A stretch of DNA of 64,000 bases from positions 1-64,000 of the forward strand of contig MLDA01000013.1 of assembly GCA_023896275.1 (NCBI GenBank). The letters are read 5' to 3'. A model generated the notes under the pieces. The model saw only the letters and a program-made list of their open reading frames with translations. It was not told where the DNA came from and did not search any database. A program made the position numbers and the translations under genes. This DNA is from Kocuria rosea subsp. polaris. Its GTDB lineage: Bacteria > Actinomycetota > Actinomycetes > Actinomycetales > Micrococcaceae. Shown piece by piece: positions 50,501 to 59,692 of this stretch; positions within the stretch are counted from its first letter, which is position 1; each line of letters begins with the position of its first letter.

Positions 50501-51371
50501 ACGACCCGCGCTGGCCGGTCTCGCCGTCCTCGTGGCAGCCGCGGCGGTGTACGGGCTGATCGCGGACCCGATGACCGAGTCCCTGGTCGGCACGCATGTG
50601 CTCTTCGGGCCCGGATCGCCCGCGCCGGGATTGTGGGCGCTGTCCTTCTTGGCGGCGGGCTGGATCTGGTGGGGCCTCGGCATGCTCGCCAGCGGCGCGA
50701 CCGGAGTGGTCGCGGACGCAGCGCCCTGGGCCCGGCGCTGCGGACTCGTCGCCGTGACGTTCGGCGTTCTGGCGGCGCAGTCGGGGACGACGGCGTTCGT
50801 CGTGGCCGCGTGCGTGCTCGGGGCCGCCGCCGTCGTGCTGGCCGTGTACGAGTGGCCACCCGGCCGCCGGCGCCTGGCCGGCCACGGAGCCACGTTGGTC
50901 ATCACGGCTTACGCGGTCCGCGTGTGGCACGAGTTCGCCGACCCGTCGCTCTTCTGGACCCTGCAGGCGTTGACCGTGGCCCTCGTTGGGCTGGCCGTCA
51001 GCGAGATCGTGCGGCCCGCGGCCAGCCGGCACCCGACCGGCTTGACCCGTAAGTATTTGCTGGCCTCGGCCGGCGTCCTGACGTGCTCGGCGCCCGTGGC
51101 GGTCTTCGTCGACGGCGGTTGGGCGCAGCTGTGGGTGCTTGTCGGGTTCGTCGGGTACGTCCTCGCGGGTCTGACGCGAGGGGACCGAGCCCTGCTCTGG
51201 TGGGGCGCGGCCGGCGTCGCGGTGGCGCTGGCGTGGTACCTGCGGGACTACAGCTTCGTGCTGCTGGCGATGCTCGCCGTCGTTCTGATCGTCTTCGCGC
51301 TGCTCTCGCTGCGCCGGCTCAATCGGCGCCCGCAGCCGGAGGAATCGAGCGACGCCGACACGAGCGTGTAG
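47583..51371 (+). CDS. very large many-pass membrane protein, function unknown
   Basis: A 1,262-residue protein with one helix at the N-terminus (about residues 1-18), a cytoplasmic-looking Pro/Ala-rich stretch (about 50-145) that includes tandem PTNPPA units, then some 30-35 predicted membrane helices with very short loops to residue about 1,245 and a basic/acidic tail. It has no recognised transporter or enzyme motif. It may belong to the large actinobacterial membrane family annotated from SCO7613-type proteins, but I cannot confirm this. I prefer GTG 47583 to GTG 47553 because GAGGAC precedes it and the N-terminal helix begins there. It sits alone between tuf and the S10 operon. Confidence 0.75.
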   Translation: MTLLVTVLMALAFGGGWLLGRKANHRGAAQGQQGLARAWQEGYDAAVAHLSPSPAPQSPPAPAGSTVPTNQPAPTNPPAPTNPPAPGVSAGPPAADPKSMAPALGVPPSPAVPISAPPLESAPAMTFPPSAPGPAPKPVLDPAARQLRNVNIALYVAAGLLIGAGLLFISFPIHPAAKLSVLGAVCALFYGGGLSIHARSRDLRSAATALTGIGLALIPVLGVAWHVLLDVEAATAWMIVSIVGSAAFVYASVRLRSQVVAVFALTFFVSLAWSGGAVLNRGLIWYFVFTMGLAASVSAAAVVRPAFLGSLYVRTFVAAHRFLVPGVLVAALVMEWQLSRSELLLIGAAVSVYYGVFAFTEGRAARVVNVSMFRLVASLTVLLTVHQLTDSAEAVVWALLLILLAQLVLIAAFPRQHARVYPPRWWAVEVWVLSAVAAVTAVFTYHALYASFFGEDGRMIGPGILVGAAGIGAAGYLSRVRLMPVLLALGAFALPLGVMDGSIEEAAWRVAGTSAFALLASEVVRRRGLRLENGRPAPAAAAWRIVHLLLAPLVLGQLVVAVPGLSAVGAAPERSELSAQLVLIVTIAVAAWLVLALFAARGAAAYAAGSDDGALSRSLHVGAVAAAVAAALLLSGLGADATWMWLSVGRLSWWAVLLVALTCAAGIVRSGGGERAAGSHVVAGTAWLLAVVVDAGRIHWPERDWTLEILLGAGFAYSVALVLLARRPMLRAVYAVVAQVLMTWLALDLASRFDADAHARVAIAAATLAAGQGGRLLARRTNTNMGWRRTMGWAALAALAVLPAGYALTAADPFASGFGTADPTAGLDQASLYVQLLCLAAYAVVLSRRGLSGAPATWCRAVPGAALAAILLAGSGVLGLRRGGWLPEALWTQPAAALALAAGVLGSVAIAAALGRRRTTGASGSTAFAVPSVLAGVFAAAGLVAAAGEHSAVGGVVLAASAYGAVRLALLWGRPALAGLAVLVAAAAVYGLIADPMTESLVGTHVLFGPGSPAPGLWALSFLAAGWIWWGLGMLASGATGVVADAAPWARRCGLVAVTFGVLAAQSGTTAFVVAACVLGAAAVVLAVYEWPPGRRRLAGHGATLVITAYAVRVWHEFADPSLFWTLQALTVALVGLAVSEIVRPAASRHPTGLTRKYLLASAGVLTCSAPVAVFVDGGWAQLWVLVGFVGYVLAGLTRGDRALLWWGAAGVAVALAWYLRDYSFVLLAMLAVVLIVFALLSLRRLNRRPQPEESSDADTSV
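47784..47837 (+). repeat. three 18-bp tandem units encoding PTNxPA
   Basis: The unit CCGACGAACCCGCCCGCG occurs twice exactly (47802-47819, 47820-47837) and once with four changes (47784-47801). It lies in the proline-rich linker of the large membrane protein. Confidence 0.8.
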
Positions 51372-51787
51372 GCGGGATCACGGGCGCCCCCGATTGGCCT
51401 TTCGGGGGCATCCGTGAAACACTAGACAAGTTGTTCAAGCGCCTCTCCATGTCTTGGGCTGCTCTCGGACGCCTTTCTGGCGGCCAGCAGCGCAGGGCCG
51501 GCTTCAACCGAGATCGCATCCCGCCCGGGATAATGCCCGGGGCAGGGTTGGATTCGACCGAATCGGAGCGGCCCAAAACATCAAGATCCCCACGGGCGTA
51601 GGACTTTTCAGCGAATTTTATTCGCAGAGAGTGCGCGACACGCCCGAGTGCGGGGGTCGGACCTCGGCGGGGTGAGGAACCCGGAATCTTCCGGATTCAG
51701 TCCGTGCGAGGCGTGCCGATCCGATAAGGATCACGTCTAGGGCACAGCAACTGTACAGAGAGTGCTATCAGAAAGAGGCATGACGCC
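51372..51787 (+). promoter_or_regulatory. 416-base region before the S10 operon
   Basis: No gene is seen. A hairpin at 51379-51416 closes the preceding gene. The remainder carries short stems (CGAAT-TTT-ATTCG near 51612) and must hold the S10 operon promoter and leader. Candidate -10 elements (GATAAT near 51530, TCTAGG near 51737) are not convincing. Confidence 0.4.
51379..51416 (+). terminator. hairpin after the large membrane protein gene
   Basis: CACGG..GCCCCCG pairs with CGGGGGC..CCGTG with a 2-base internal mismatch. Confidence 0.6.
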
Positions 51788-52096
51788 ATGGCGGGACAGA
51801 AAATCCGCATCCGGCTGAAGTCGTATGACCACGAGGTCATTGACGTTTCGGCCCGGAAGATCGTTGAGACGGTCACGCGCGCAGGCGCAACCGTAGTCGG
51901 CCCAGTGCCGCTGCCAACGGAGAAGAACGTGTACTGCGTTATCCGTTCGCCTCACAAGTACAAGGACAGCCGCGAGCACTTCGAGATGCGCACCCACAAG
52001 CGCCTGATCGACATCGTCGATCCGACTCCGAAGGCCGTCGATTCGCTCATGCGTCTCGACCTGCCGGCTGACGTCAACATCGAAATCAAGCTTTAA
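51788..52096 (+). CDS. rpsJ: 30S ribosomal protein S10
   Basis: First gene of the S10 operon; S10 lies in the 30S head and also works with NusB in antitermination. The standard 102 residues include [24 protein letters not shown] and the [16 protein letters not shown] signature around residue 58. The ATG at 51788 is 9 bases after GAGG. An out-of-frame ATG at 51780 is too close to that site to be used. rplC follows after 19 bases. Confidence 0.97.
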   Translation: MAGQKIRIRLKSYDHEVIDVSARKIVETVTRAGATVVGPVPLPTEKNVYCVIRSPHKYKDSREHFEMRTHKRLIDIVDPTPKAVDSLMRLDLPADVNIEIKL

Positions 52097-52115
52097 GGGG
52101 AGGTGCTGAGAGACT

Positions 52116-52766
52116 ATGACCGCAACCCGTAATGTCAAGGGTCTGCTGGGCACGAAGCTCGGCATGACCCAGGTCTGGGACGAGAACAACAATCTCATCC
52201 CGGTGACTGTCGTCCAGGCTGACTCCAATGTCGTGACCCAGCTGCGCAATGCAGACCGCGACGGCTACACCGCCGTCCAGATCGGCTACGGCCAGATCGA
52301 TCCGCGCAAGGTGACCAAGCCGATGGCCGGTCACTTCGAGGCCGCCGGCGTGACGCCGCGCCGCCACGTGGTCGAGCTGCGCACTGCTGATGCCGAGTCG
52401 TACGAGCTCGGACAGGCACTCTCTGTCGAGGTCTTCGAGTCCGGCCAGAAAGTCGACGTCGTCGGCAAGAGCAAGGGCAAGGGCTTCGCCGGTGTCATGA
52501 AGCGCCACGGCTTCTCCGGCGTCGGCGCCTCGCACGGTGCTCACAAGAACCACCGCAAGCCGGGTTCCATCGGCGGCGCATCCACTCCGGGCCGCGTCTT
52601 CAAGGGCCTGCGTATGGCTGGCCGCATGGGCAACGTCCGTCACACCACGCTGAACCTCACGGTCCACGGCGTGGATGCCGAGAAGAACCTCCTCTTGATC
52701 AAGGGCGCCGTTCCGGGCGCCCGCGGCCAGGTCGTCCTCGTGCGCTCTGCCGTGAAGGGAGCATAA
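52116..52766 (+). CDS. rplC: 50S ribosomal protein L3
   Basis: An early assembly protein near the peptidyl transferase centre. The 216 residues begin [23 protein letters not shown]. The long loop with [29 protein letters not shown]-type sequence reaches the centre (about residues 125-155; Gln/His positions as in other actinobacteria). GGGGAGGTG lies upstream of the ATG. Spacing to rplD is 4 bases. Confidence 0.97.
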   Translation: MTATRNVKGLLGTKLGMTQVWDENNNLIPVTVVQADSNVVTQLRNADRDGYTAVQIGYGQIDPRKVTKPMAGHFEAAGVTPRRHVVELRTADAESYELGQALSVEVFESGQKVDVVGKSKGKGFAGVMKRHGFSGVGASHGAHKNHRKPGSIGGASTPGRVFKGLRMAGRMGNVRHTTLNLTVHGVDAEKNLLLIKGAVPGARGQVVLVRSAVKGA

Positions 52767-52770
52767 TCAC

Positions 52771-53376
52771 ATGGCTAACTCTGCACTGAAGGTTGATCTC
52801 CCCGCTGAGATCTTCGACGTTCAGACCAACGTTCCGCTGCTTCACCAGGTCGTCGTGGCCCAGCTTGCCGCTGCTCGTCAGGGCACGCACAAGGTCAAGA
52901 CCCGGTCCGAGGTCTCGGGTACCGGCAAGAAGCCGTTCAAGCAGAAGGGCACTGGCCGTGCACGCCAGGGCTCGATGGTCGGCCCGCACATGGCCGGCGG
53001 CGCCGTCGTCCACGGACCGACCCCCCGCGACTACTCGCAGCGCACCCCCAAGAAGATGAAGGCTGCTGCCCTGCGCGGCGCCCTCTCGGACCGCGCTCGT
53101 CACGATCGCATCCACGTCATCGAGTCCGTGGTCTCCGGCGACAAGCCGTCGACCAAGGGTGCGTTGGCTACCCTGCGCGCTCTCACCGAGCGTAAGAACC
53201 TGCTCATCGCCATCGACCGTGCTGACGACGTTGCCGCGCTTTCCATGCGCAACCTCGAGAACATCCACGTCGTCTACGTCGACCAGCTCAACACGTACGA
53301 CGTGCTGGTCGCCGATGACGTGGTGTTCACCAAGGCCGCCTTCGATGCCCTGGTAAACAAGGAGGAAGCCAAGTGA
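52771..53376 (+). CDS. rplD: 50S ribosomal protein L4
   Basis: Lines the exit tunnel with L22; in enterobacteria it autoregulates the S10 operon, though this is not shown for actinobacteria. The 201 residues include the tunnel loop around [26 protein letters not shown] (about residues 45-70), the site of macrolide-resistance changes, here with the normal sequence. The stop overlaps the rplW start (GTGA). Confidence 0.96.
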   Translation: MANSALKVDLPAEIFDVQTNVPLLHQVVVAQLAAARQGTHKVKTRSEVSGTGKKPFKQKGTGRARQGSMVGPHMAGGAVVHGPTPRDYSQRTPKKMKAAALRGALSDRARHDRIHVIESVVSGDKPSTKGALATLRALTERKNLLIAIDRADDVAALSMRNLENIHVVYVDQLNTYDVLVADDVVFTKAAFDALVNKEEAK

Positions 53377-53678
53377 GCGCCGCCTTCACCAAGTCCCCGC
53401 ACGACGTGATCATTGCTCCCGTCGTCTCGGAAAAGAGCTACGGCCTGATCGACGAAGGTAAGTACACCTTCCTGGTCGACCCGAACTCCAACAAGACCGA
53501 AATCAAGTACGCCGTCGAGAAGATCTTCGGCGTCAAGGTTGACTCGGTAAACACCCTGAATCGTGCCGGTAAGCGCAAGCGCACCCGCTTCGGTTGGGGC
53601 GAACGCAAAGCTACCAAGCGCGCGATCGTCTCGCTGAAGGAAGGCACTATTGACATCTTCGGCGGTCCGCTTTCTTAA
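53373..53678 (+). CDS. rplW: 50S ribosomal protein L23
   Basis: Forms the docking site at the tunnel exit for trigger factor and SRP. The 101-residue protein has the [20 protein letters not shown] start and the [15 protein letters not shown] basic hairpin. GTG 53373 overlaps the rplD stop and has GGAGGAAGCC upstream. It is 28 bases from rplB. Confidence 0.95.
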   Translation: MSAAFTKSPHDVIIAPVVSEKSYGLIDEGKYTFLVDPNSNKTEIKYAVEKIFGVKVDSVNTLNRAGKRKRTRFGWGERKATKRAIVSLKEGTIDIFGGPLS

Positions 53679-53706
53679 GCGGAGACCACTTTAACGAGGA
53701 ATAAAC

Positions 53707-54546
53707 ATGGCAATCCGTAAGTACAAGCCGACAACGCCGGGCCTCCGTGGCTCGTCCGTTGCCGACTTCGCAGAAATCACCCGGACCACCCCGGAAAAGT
53801 CGCTGGTTCGCCCGCTGACGAAGTCCGGTGGTCGTAACAACAGCGGCAAGATCACCACCCGGCACAAGGGTGGCGGTCACAAGCGCGCGTACCGTCTGAT
53901 CGACTTCCGTCGTCACGACAAGGACGGCGTGCCGGCGAAGGTCGCTCACATCGAGTACGACCCCAACCGCACCGCCCGCATCGCGCTGCTGCACTACATC
54001 GACGGCACCAAGCGTTACATCATCGCCCCGAACAAGCTTGTCCAGGGCGCGACGATCGAAGCTGGTCCCAACGCTGACATCAAGCCGGGCAACAACCTGC
54101 CGCTGCGCAACATCCCGGTCGGTACCGTGATCCACGCTGTGGAGCTGCGTCCGGGCGGCGGTGCCAAGATGGCCCGCTCCGCTGGCGCATCGATCCAGCT
54201 GGTCGCCCGTGAGGGCAAGTTCGCTCAGCTGCGTCTGCCTTCCGGCGAGATCCGCAACGTCGACGTGCGCTGCCGCGCGACGATCGGCGAGGTCGGAAAC
54301 GCCGAGCAGGCGAACATCAACTGGGGTAAGGCTGGCCGTAACCGCTGGAAGGGCATCCGCCCGACCGTCCGTGGTGTGGTCATGAACCCGGTTGACCACC
54401 CGCACGGTGGTGGTGAGGGTAAGACTTCCGGTGGCCGTAACCCGGTCAACCCGAACGGTAAGAAGGAAGGCCGTACCCGCCGTCCGAACAAGGAAAGCGA
54501 CAAGCTCATTGTGCGTCGTCGTCGTACTGGCAAGAACAAGCGATAG
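53707..54546 (+). CDS. rplB: 50S ribosomal protein L2
   Basis: A primary rRNA-binding protein needed for subunit association and peptidyl transfer. The standard 279 residues include [17 protein letters not shown] near the start and the [20 protein letters not shown] segment. The [20 protein letters not shown] loop, with the conserved His, is near residue 225. The ATG at 53707 has AACGAGGA upstream. Confidence 0.97.
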   Translation: MAIRKYKPTTPGLRGSSVADFAEITRTTPEKSLVRPLTKSGGRNNSGKITTRHKGGGHKRAYRLIDFRRHDKDGVPAKVAHIEYDPNRTARIALLHYIDGTKRYIIAPNKLVQGATIEAGPNADIKPGNNLPLRNIPVGTVIHAVELRPGGGAKMARSAGASIQLVAREGKFAQLRLPSGEIRNVDVRCRATIGEVGNAEQANINWGKAGRNRWKGIRPTVRGVVMNPVDHPHGGGEGKTSGGRNPVNPNGKKEGRTRRPNKESDKLIVRRRRTGKNKR

Positions 54547-54558
54547 GAGCCTGGAAAC

Positions 54559-54840
54559 ATGCCACGCAGCCTGAAGAAAGGCCCCTTCGTAGATCAGCAC
54601 CTCTACCTGAAGGTCGTTGCTGAGAACGAAAAGGGCACCAAGAACGTCATCAAGACGTGGTCCCGCCGTTCGATGATCGTGCCCGACATGCTCGGTCACA
54701 CGATCGCCGTACACGATGGACGTAAGCACGTGCCGGTGTTCATCACCGAGTCGATGGTCGGGCACAAGCTCGGCGAATTCGCTCTGACGCGGACTTTCCG
54801 CAGCCACGTGAAGGACGACAAGAAGGGCAAGCGCCGCTAA
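54559..54840 (+). CDS. rpsS: 30S ribosomal protein S19
   Basis: Lies in the 30S head and contacts A-site tRNA. The 93-residue protein begins [15 protein letters not shown] and has the [26 protein letters not shown] signature. A TAGGAGCC site lies 12 bases after the rplB stop region. A 55-base gap precedes rplV. Confidence 0.97.
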   Translation: MPRSLKKGPFVDQHLYLKVVAENEKGTKNVIKTWSRRSMIVPDMLGHTIAVHDGRKHVPVFITESMVGHKLGEFALTRTFRSHVKDDKKGKRR

Positions 54841-54895
54841 TCCCGTCAGGGACTAGTTGCACTGCACTTCTTCGATAGACGAGAGAAGGAAAGCA

Positions 54896-55261
54896 ATGGA
54901 AGCCAAGGCTATTGCGCGCCATATCCGCGTGACGCCTATGAAGGCCCGGCGCGTCGTCGACCTTGTTCGTGGCAAGCAGGCGAATGAGGCGCTGGCGATT
55001 CTGAAGTTTGCCCAGCAGGGTGCTTCGGAGCCGGTCTACAAGGTAGTCGCATCGGCCGTCGCCAACGCTCGCGTTGCCGCGGACCGCGACGGAGTTGCGT
55101 TCAACGAGGACGAGCTGATCATCAGCGAAGCCTTTGTGAACGAGGGCGCCACCATGAAGCGGTTCCAGCCGCGGGCCCAGGGCCGCGCGTTCCGCATCAA
55201 CAAGCGCACCAGCCACATCACCGTGGTTGTTTCGACCACGGAGAAGGGTGGGGAGAACTAA
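54896..55261 (+). CDS. rplV: 50S ribosomal protein L22
   Basis: Lines the exit tunnel opposite L4. The 121-residue product begins [20 protein letters not shown]. The tunnel beta-hairpin region is around [23 protein letters not shown] near residue 87. The ATG at 54896 follows AGAAGGAAAGC; the upstream frame from 54857 is non-conserved. The stop is directly followed by rpsC with no gap. Confidence 0.96.
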   Translation: MEAKAIARHIRVTPMKARRVVDLVRGKQANEALAILKFAQQGASEPVYKVVASAVANARVAADRDGVAFNEDELIISEAFVNEGATMKRFQPRAQGRAFRINKRTSHITVVVSTTEKGGEN

Positions 55262-56065
55262 ATGGGTCAGAAGATCAACCCGAACGGATTCCGACTCGGC
55301 ATCACCACCGACCACGTGTCGCACTGGTTCGCCGATTCCAACAAGCCGGGCCAGCGCTACAAGGACTTCGTAAAAGAAGATGTGAAGATCCGCGAGCTCA
55401 TGACCACGGGCATGGAACGTGCCGGCATCGCCAAGGTGGAGATCGAGCGTACGCGTGACCGCGTCCGCGTCGACATCCACACTGCCCGCCCGGGCATCGT
55501 CATCGGTCGCCGCGGCGCCGAGGCCGAGCGCATCCGGAGCGAGCTGGAGAAGCTCACGTCCAAGCAGGTGCAGCTGAACATCCTCGAGGTCAAGAACCCG
55601 GAGATCGAAGCTCAGCTGGTGGCCCAGGGCATCGCCGAGCAGCTTGCTTCGCGTGTGGCTTTCCGCCGCGCGATGAAGAAGGCCATGCAGTCCGCCATGC
55701 GCGCCGGCGCCAAGGGCATCCGTGTCCAGTGCTCCGGCCGTCTCGGCGGCGCCGAGATGTCCCGCAAGGAGTTCTACCGCGAGGGTCGCGTTCCGCTGCA
55801 CACCCTGCGTGCGAACATCGACTACGGCAAGTTCGAAGCCAAGACCACCTTCGGCCGCATCGGCGTGAAGGTCTGGATCTACAAGGGCGACGTGACTGCC
55901 AAGGAGCTCGCTGCCCAGGCAGCCGCAGCCCCGGCTCGTGGTCGCGGTGGCGACCGCGGCGGCCGCGGTGGCGCTGGCGGCGGCGGTGAGCGTCGTCGTC
56001 GTAACGACCGCAACACTGGTGCCAAGGTTGACGCACCGGCTGCGGCAGAAGGAGGACAGGCGTAA
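55262..56065 (+). CDS. rpsC: 30S ribosomal protein S3
   Basis: Forms the mRNA entry channel with S4 and S5 and has helicase-like activity. The 267 residues start [20 protein letters not shown], carry the KH-type GXXG region ([14 protein letters not shown] near residue 80) and the [17 protein letters not shown]-type motif near 155. They end in a Gly/Arg-rich tail ([20 protein letters not shown], about 220-245), longer than in E. coli. Similar RG-rich tails occur in S5 of this genome. One-base overlap with rplP. Confidence 0.97.
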   Translation: MGQKINPNGFRLGITTDHVSHWFADSNKPGQRYKDFVKEDVKIRELMTTGMERAGIAKVEIERTRDRVRVDIHTARPGIVIGRRGAEAERIRSELEKLTSKQVQLNILEVKNPEIEAQLVAQGIAEQLASRVAFRRAMKKAMQSAMRAGAKGIRVQCSGRLGGAEMSRKEFYREGRVPLHTLRANIDYGKFEAKTTFGRIGVKVWIYKGDVTAKELAAQAAAAPARGRGGDRGGRGGAGGGGERRRRNDRNTGAKVDAPAAAEGGQA

Positions 56066-56481
56066 TGCTGATCCCACGCCGAGTTAAGTACCGCAAGCAG
56101 CACCACCCGAAGCGTTCGGGTGCGGCGAAGGGCGGCACCACGGTCTCTTTCGGTGAGTACGGTATCCAGGCTGAGACGCCGGCATACGTCACGAACCGTC
56201 AGATCGAGGCCGCTCGTATCGCCATGACGCGCCACATCAAGCGTGGCGGTAAGGTCTGGATCAACATCTACCCGGACCGTCCGCTGACCAAGAAGCCTGC
56301 CGAAACCCGCATGGGTTCCGGTAAGGGTTCGCCCGAGTGGTGGGTCGCCAACGTCAAGCCGGGACGAGTTCTCTTCGAGCTCTCCGGTGTCAGTGAAGAG
56401 GTGGCTCGCGAGGCTCTGCGCCTGGCGATCCACAAGCTGCCTTTGAAGGCACGCATCGTGCGCCGTGAGGGTGGTGAATGA
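56065..56481 (+). CDS. rplP: 50S ribosomal protein L16
   Basis: Lies near the A site and helps shape the peptidyl transferase centre. The standard 138 residues include [22 protein letters not shown] at the start and [20 protein letters not shown] near residue 80. AGGAGGAC precedes the ATG within rpsC. The stop overlaps the rpmC start (ATGA). Confidence 0.97.
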   Translation: MLIPRRVKYRKQHHPKRSGAAKGGTTVSFGEYGIQAETPAYVTNRQIEAARIAMTRHIKRGGKVWINIYPDRPLTKKPAETRMGSGKGSPEWWVANVKPGRVLFELSGVSEEVAREALRLAIHKLPLKARIVRREGGE

Positions 56482-56729
56482 GAATGGCAATTGGATCCAA
56501 GGATCTTGCTGTTGAGAAGCTGGAAGGCCTGACCAACGACGCTCTCGTTGAAGAGCTGAAGAAGGCCAAGGAGGAGCTGTTCAACCTCCGTTTCCAGTCG
56601 GCCACCGGCCAGCTGGAGAGCCACGGTCGTCTGAAGTCCGTCAAGCGCGACATCGCCCGCATCTACACGGTGCTGCGCGAGCGCGAGCTGGGCATTCGTG
56701 AAGACGTATCCGCAGAGGACGCCAAGTAA
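56478..56729 (+). CDS. rpmC: 50S ribosomal protein L29
   Basis: A small coiled protein at the tunnel exit. The 83-residue helix pair includes [32 protein letters not shown] and the family [20 protein letters not shown] 56478 has GAGG seven bases upstream and overlaps the rplP stop. ATG 56484, two codons in, is the alternative that matches the usual family start MAIGSKDL. The tail beyond [13 protein letters not shown] is slightly long. Confidence 0.95.
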   Translation: MRMAIGSKDLAVEKLEGLTNDALVEELKKAKEELFNLRFQSATGQLESHGRLKSVKRDIARIYTVLRERELGIREDVSAEDAK

Positions 56730-57019
56730 TGAGCGAGAAGGAGAACGCAGTGGCTGAGCAGGCAGAAGCCCGCGGTTACCGCAAGACCCTTCGCGGGTAC
56801 GTGGTTTCCGACAAGATGCAGAAGACCATCGTCGTAGACGTGGAGGACCGCGTGAAGCACGCCCTCTACGGCAAGGTCCTGCGCCGTAACAAGAAGGTCA
56901 AGGCCCACGATGAGAACAACAGCGCCGGCATCGGCGACCTCGTTGTCATCGCCGAGACCCGTCCGCTGTCCGCGGACAAGCGCTGGCGCCTCGTCGAGGT
57001 CGTCGAGAAGGCCAAGTAA
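56729..57019 (+). CDS. rpsQ: 30S ribosomal protein S17
   Basis: A primary 16S rRNA-binding protein. The 96 residues include an N-terminal acidic extension ([16 protein letters not shown]), then the core [20 protein letters not shown] and the family [24 protein letters not shown] 56729 overlaps the rpmC stop by one base. It is the last gene of the S10 operon here, since a long terminator follows. Confidence 0.96.
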   Translation: MSEKENAVAEQAEARGYRKTLRGYVVSDKMQKTIVVDVEDRVKHALYGKVLRRNKKVKAHDENNSAGIGDLVVIAETRPLSADKRWRLVEVVEKAK

Positions 57020-57046
57020 GCCCTCGAAGATCTGGACTTAACCAGC

Positions 57047-57090
57047 ACGACGCCGGCCCCCTCGCCTTCGGGTGAGGGGGCCGGCGTCGT
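57047..57090 (+). terminator. terminator of the S10 operon
   Basis: Arms 57047-57066 and 57071-57090 pair along 20 bases with one G-T around a stable UUCG tetraloop, followed by TTCTATAT. It cleanly separates S10 from spc. Confidence 0.9.
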
Positions 57091-57104
57091 TCTATATCAC
57101 GGGT

Positions 57105-57134
57105 TTGGCGCTGGGCGCCAGAATGCACTAGACT
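57105..57134 (+). promoter_or_regulatory. spc operon promoter (TTGGCG - 18 - TAGACT)
   Basis: TTGGCG at 57105-57110 and TAGACT at 57129-57134, 18 bases apart, directly follow the S10 terminator. The rplN leader would be about 230 bases. Confidence 0.6.
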
Positions 57135-57373
57135 AGGCTTTCTGTGCGTTCTGCGCGCCGGGACTATCCACCTCGGCGCTAGACACTCGTGTGAACCGGG
57201 TCCCGGTATCCACGGCATGGCCCTGCGACATTCGCCTCGGCCCTGCTTCACTCATGGCAATCGACGTCGGTCGGCTGCGCAGTTTTGAGGCAGGGGTAAG
57301 CGCTAGTTTCAGGTGGTACATATCCGTTCCGCCAGGCTCTAAACGAGAACCAGCGAGACGACAGGAGCAGATA
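57135..57373 (+). promoter_or_regulatory. long untranslated leader of the spc operon
   Basis: About 235 bases between the promoter and rplN without a supported gene. The rplN frame is open through much of it, but the conserved L14 start at 57374 and a GGAGCAG site show that it is not translated as L14. Confidence 0.4.
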
Positions 57374-57742
57374 GTGATTCAGCAGGAATCGCGACTCAAG
57401 GTTGCTGACAACACCGGTGCCAAGGAAATCCTTGCCATTCGTGTTCTCGGTGGCTCTGGCCGTCGCTATGCAGGCATCGGCGACACGATTGTCGCCACCG
57501 TCAAGGATGCAATCCCTGGCGGCAACGTAAAGAAGGGCGACGTCGTCAAGGCGGTCATCGTCCGTACCAAGAAGGAACGCCGCCGTGCGGATGGTTCCTA
57601 CATCAAGTTCGACGAGAACGCTGCGGTCATCCTCAAGAACGAGGGCGAGCCGCGCGGTACCCGTATCTTCGGGCCGGTCGGACGTGAACTTCGCGACAAG
57701 AAGTTCATGAAGATCGTTTCCCTTGCTCCGGAGGTGCTGTAA
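57374..57742 (+). CDS. rplN: 50S ribosomal protein L14
   Basis: Binds 23S rRNA at the subunit interface. GTG 57374 ([20 protein letters not shown]) yields the canonical 122 residues; AGGAGCAG lies 6 bases before. The [20 protein letters not shown] and [15 protein letters not shown] motifs are present. The longer frame from 57191 is rejected. First gene of the spc operon. Confidence 0.96.
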   Translation: MIQQESRLKVADNTGAKEILAIRVLGGSGRRYAGIGDTIVATVKDAIPGGNVKKGDVVKAVIVRTKKERRRADGSYIKFDENAAVILKNEGEPRGTRIFGPVGRELRDKKFMKIVSLAPEVL

Positions 57743-57744
57743 CT

Positions 57745-58107
57745 ATGGGTGCAAAGATCAAAAAGGGTGACCTGGTTCAGGTCATCACTGGCGCTCGCCA
57801 GGAACGCGGCGGAGACCGCGGCAAGCAGGGCAAGGTTCTGAAGGTGTTCCCGGACGCGAACCGCGTTCTCGTCGAGGGAATCAACCGCGTGACCAAGCAC
57901 GTCAAGGCTGGTCAGACCGACCGTGGCACCAAGACCGGTGGCATTCAGGTCGTCGAGGCCCCGCTGCACGTTTCCAACGTCGCCGTGGTGGACCCCGAGA
58001 CCAACAAGCCGACCCGCGTCGGTTTCCGCGAGGAGACCGTCGAGAAGGACGGCGAGAAGAAGACCGTGCGTGTTCGCTACGCCAAGGCTTCCGGAAAGGC
58101 TCTCTAA
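57745..58107 (+). CDS. rplX: 50S ribosomal protein L24
   Basis: An assembly initiator with a KOW motif near the start ([29 protein letters not shown]). The 120 residues are slightly longer than E. coli L24, mostly by an acidic/basic C-terminal strand. It starts 2 bases after rplN with GGAGGTG upstream and overlaps rplE by one base. Confidence 0.95.
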   Translation: MGAKIKKGDLVQVITGARQERGGDRGKQGKVLKVFPDANRVLVEGINRVTKHVKAGQTDRGTKTGGIQVVEAPLHVSNVAVVDPETNKPTRVGFREETVEKDGEKKTVRVRYAKASGKAL

Positions 58108-58676
58108 TGACTGATGCAGCTGTGAAGACTCAGCCGCGCCTGAAGGCCAAGTACCGCACCGAGGTCCGCGAGGCACTCCAGGGCGAGTTCAACTACGTCA
58201 ACTCCATGCAGATCCCCGGCCTGAGCAAGGTCGTCGTGAACATGGGTGTCGGCGAGGCCGCCAAGGACTCGAAGCTCATCGAAGGCGCCGTCCGCGACCT
58301 GACCGCTATCACCGGTCAGAAGCCGGTCGTGACCCGTGCACGCAAGTCGATCGCTCAGTTCAAGCTGCGCGAAGGCATGCCGATCGGTACCCACGCGACG
58401 CTGCGCGGCGACCGCATGTGGGAATTCGTGGACCGCCTGGTCACCCTGGCGCTCCCGCGTATCCGCGACTTCCGTGGCCTGTCCCCGAAGCAGTTCGACG
58501 GCAACGGCAACTACACCTTCGGTCTCACGGAGCAGGTCATGTTCCACGAGATCGACCAGGACAAGGTTGACCGCGTCCGCGGTATGGACATCACCGTGGT
58601 CACCACCGCCAAGTCCGATGACGAAGGCCGCGCGCTGCTCAAGGCGCTGGGTTTCCCGTTCAAAACCGAAAACTAA
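58107..58676 (+). CDS. rplE: 50S ribosomal protein L5
   Basis: Binds 5S rRNA and P-site tRNA. The 189 residues include [19 protein letters not shown], the [23 protein letters not shown] motif and the C-terminal [24 protein letters not shown] 58107 overlaps the rplX stop. In most bacteria rpsN (S14) would follow, but here only 58 bases lie before rpsH. Confidence 0.97.
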   Translation: MTDAAVKTQPRLKAKYRTEVREALQGEFNYVNSMQIPGLSKVVVNMGVGEAAKDSKLIEGAVRDLTAITGQKPVVTRARKSIAQFKLREGMPIGTHATLRGDRMWEFVDRLVTLALPRIRDFRGLSPKQFDGNGNYTFGLTEQVMFHEIDQDKVDRVRGMDITVVTTAKSDDEGRALLKALGFPFKTEN

Positions 58677-58734
58677 CTACGTTGCAGGTCCGCTCCTGTA
58701 GCGGATACCACAACGAGGAAGGGCAGAAGCCCAC
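58677..58734 (+). other. rplE-rpsH spacer: rpsN is absent
   Basis: The 58 bases hold a small hairpin (GGTCCGCT/AGCGGATACC) and the rpsH ribosome binding site GAGGAAGGG. No frame could encode the 61-residue zinc-type or the 101-residue S14. Confidence 0.85.
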
Positions 58735-59133
58735 ATGACTATGACAGATCCTGTCGCAGATATGCTGACTCGTCTGCGTAACGCCAACTCGGCTTTCCAC
58801 GACACGGTTTCCATGCCGTCGTCGAAGCTGAAGCTGCGCGTCGCCGAGATCCTGAAGCGTGAAGGCTACATCGCCGAGTACGTCGAGGAAGCAGCAGAGG
58901 TCGGCAAGAAGCTGACCATCACCCTGAAGTTCGGCCCGCACCGCGAGCGTTCCATCGCTGGCCTGCGCCGCATTTCGAAGCCGGGACTCCGCGTGTACGC
59001 GAAGTCCACGAACCTCCCGCACGTGCTGGGCGGCCTCGGCATCGCCATCCTGTCCACGTCCTCCGGTCTGCTCACGGACCGTCAGGCAGCCAAGAAGGGT
59101 GTGGGTGGGGAAGTCCTCGCCTACGTCTGGTAA
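58735..59133 (+). CDS. rpsH: 30S ribosomal protein S8
   Basis: Organises the central domain of 16S rRNA; in E. coli it represses the spc operon. The 132 residues carry [19 protein letters not shown] near the start and the C-terminal [20 protein letters not shown] and [23 protein letters not shown] 58735 follows GAGGAAGGGCAG; a second ATG two codons later is possible. Confidence 0.97.
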   Translation: MTMTDPVADMLTRLRNANSAFHDTVSMPSSKLKLRVAEILKREGYIAEYVEEAAEVGKKLTITLKFGPHRERSIAGLRRISKPGLRVYAKSTNLPHVLGGLGIAILSTSSGLLTDRQAAKKGVGGEVLAYVW

Positions 59134-59153
59134 CGGGAAGGGAGAACAGACAA

Positions 59154-59690
59154 ATGTCGCGTATTGGAGTACGTCCAATCACCATCCCGTCCGGCGTCGA
59201 GGTCAAGGTTGACGGCAACGACGTCATCGTGAAGGGCCCGAAGGGTGAGCTGGTCACGACCATCTCGCCGATCATGTCGGTCGAGATCGAGGACACCACC
59301 CTGACGGTGAAGCGTCCCGACGAGACCCGCGAGGCTCGCTCGCTGCACGGCCTGACCCGCACCCTGGTCAACAACATGATCCTGGGTGTGACCGAGGGCT
59401 ACAGCAAGAAGCTGGAAATCCACGGCACCGGCTACCGCGTCGTCGCCAAGGGCACGGACCTCGAGTTCGCCCTCGGTTACTCGCACCCGATCACCGTGAA
59501 GGCCCCTGAGGGCATTCAGCTTGTCACCGAAGGCGCCACCAAGGTGATCGTCTCCGGCATGAGCAAGCAGCAGGTAGGCGAGGTCGCCGCCAACATTCGT
59601 AAGCTGCGTCGTCCGGACCCGTACAAGGGCAAGGGCATCCGCTACGAAGGCGAACAGATCCGCCGCAAGGTCGGAAAGGCTGGTAAGTAA
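59154..59690 (+). CDS. rplF: 50S ribosomal protein L6
   Basis: A two-domain protein near the GTPase centre. The 178 residues include [17 protein letters not shown] and the C-terminal family signature [32 protein letters not shown] precedes the ATG. Two bases separate it from rplR. Confidence 0.97.
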   Translation: MSRIGVRPITIPSGVEVKVDGNDVIVKGPKGELVTTISPIMSVEIEDTTLTVKRPDETREARSLHGLTRTLVNNMILGVTEGYSKKLEIHGTGYRVVAKGTDLEFALGYSHPITVKAPEGIQLVTEGATKVIVSGMSKQQVGEVAANIRKLRRPDPYKGKGIRYEGEQIRRKVGKAGK

Positions 59691-59692
59691 TC

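Noticed and set aside
51780-51818. Short upstream reading frame overlapping the rpsJ start
   Set aside because: Its ATG is one base after the GAGG site, too close for initiation; the rpsJ ATG is at the right distance.
58677-58734. A hidden small rpsN gene
   Set aside because: No frame in the 58 bases could encode even the short S14, and no CxxC motif is visible.
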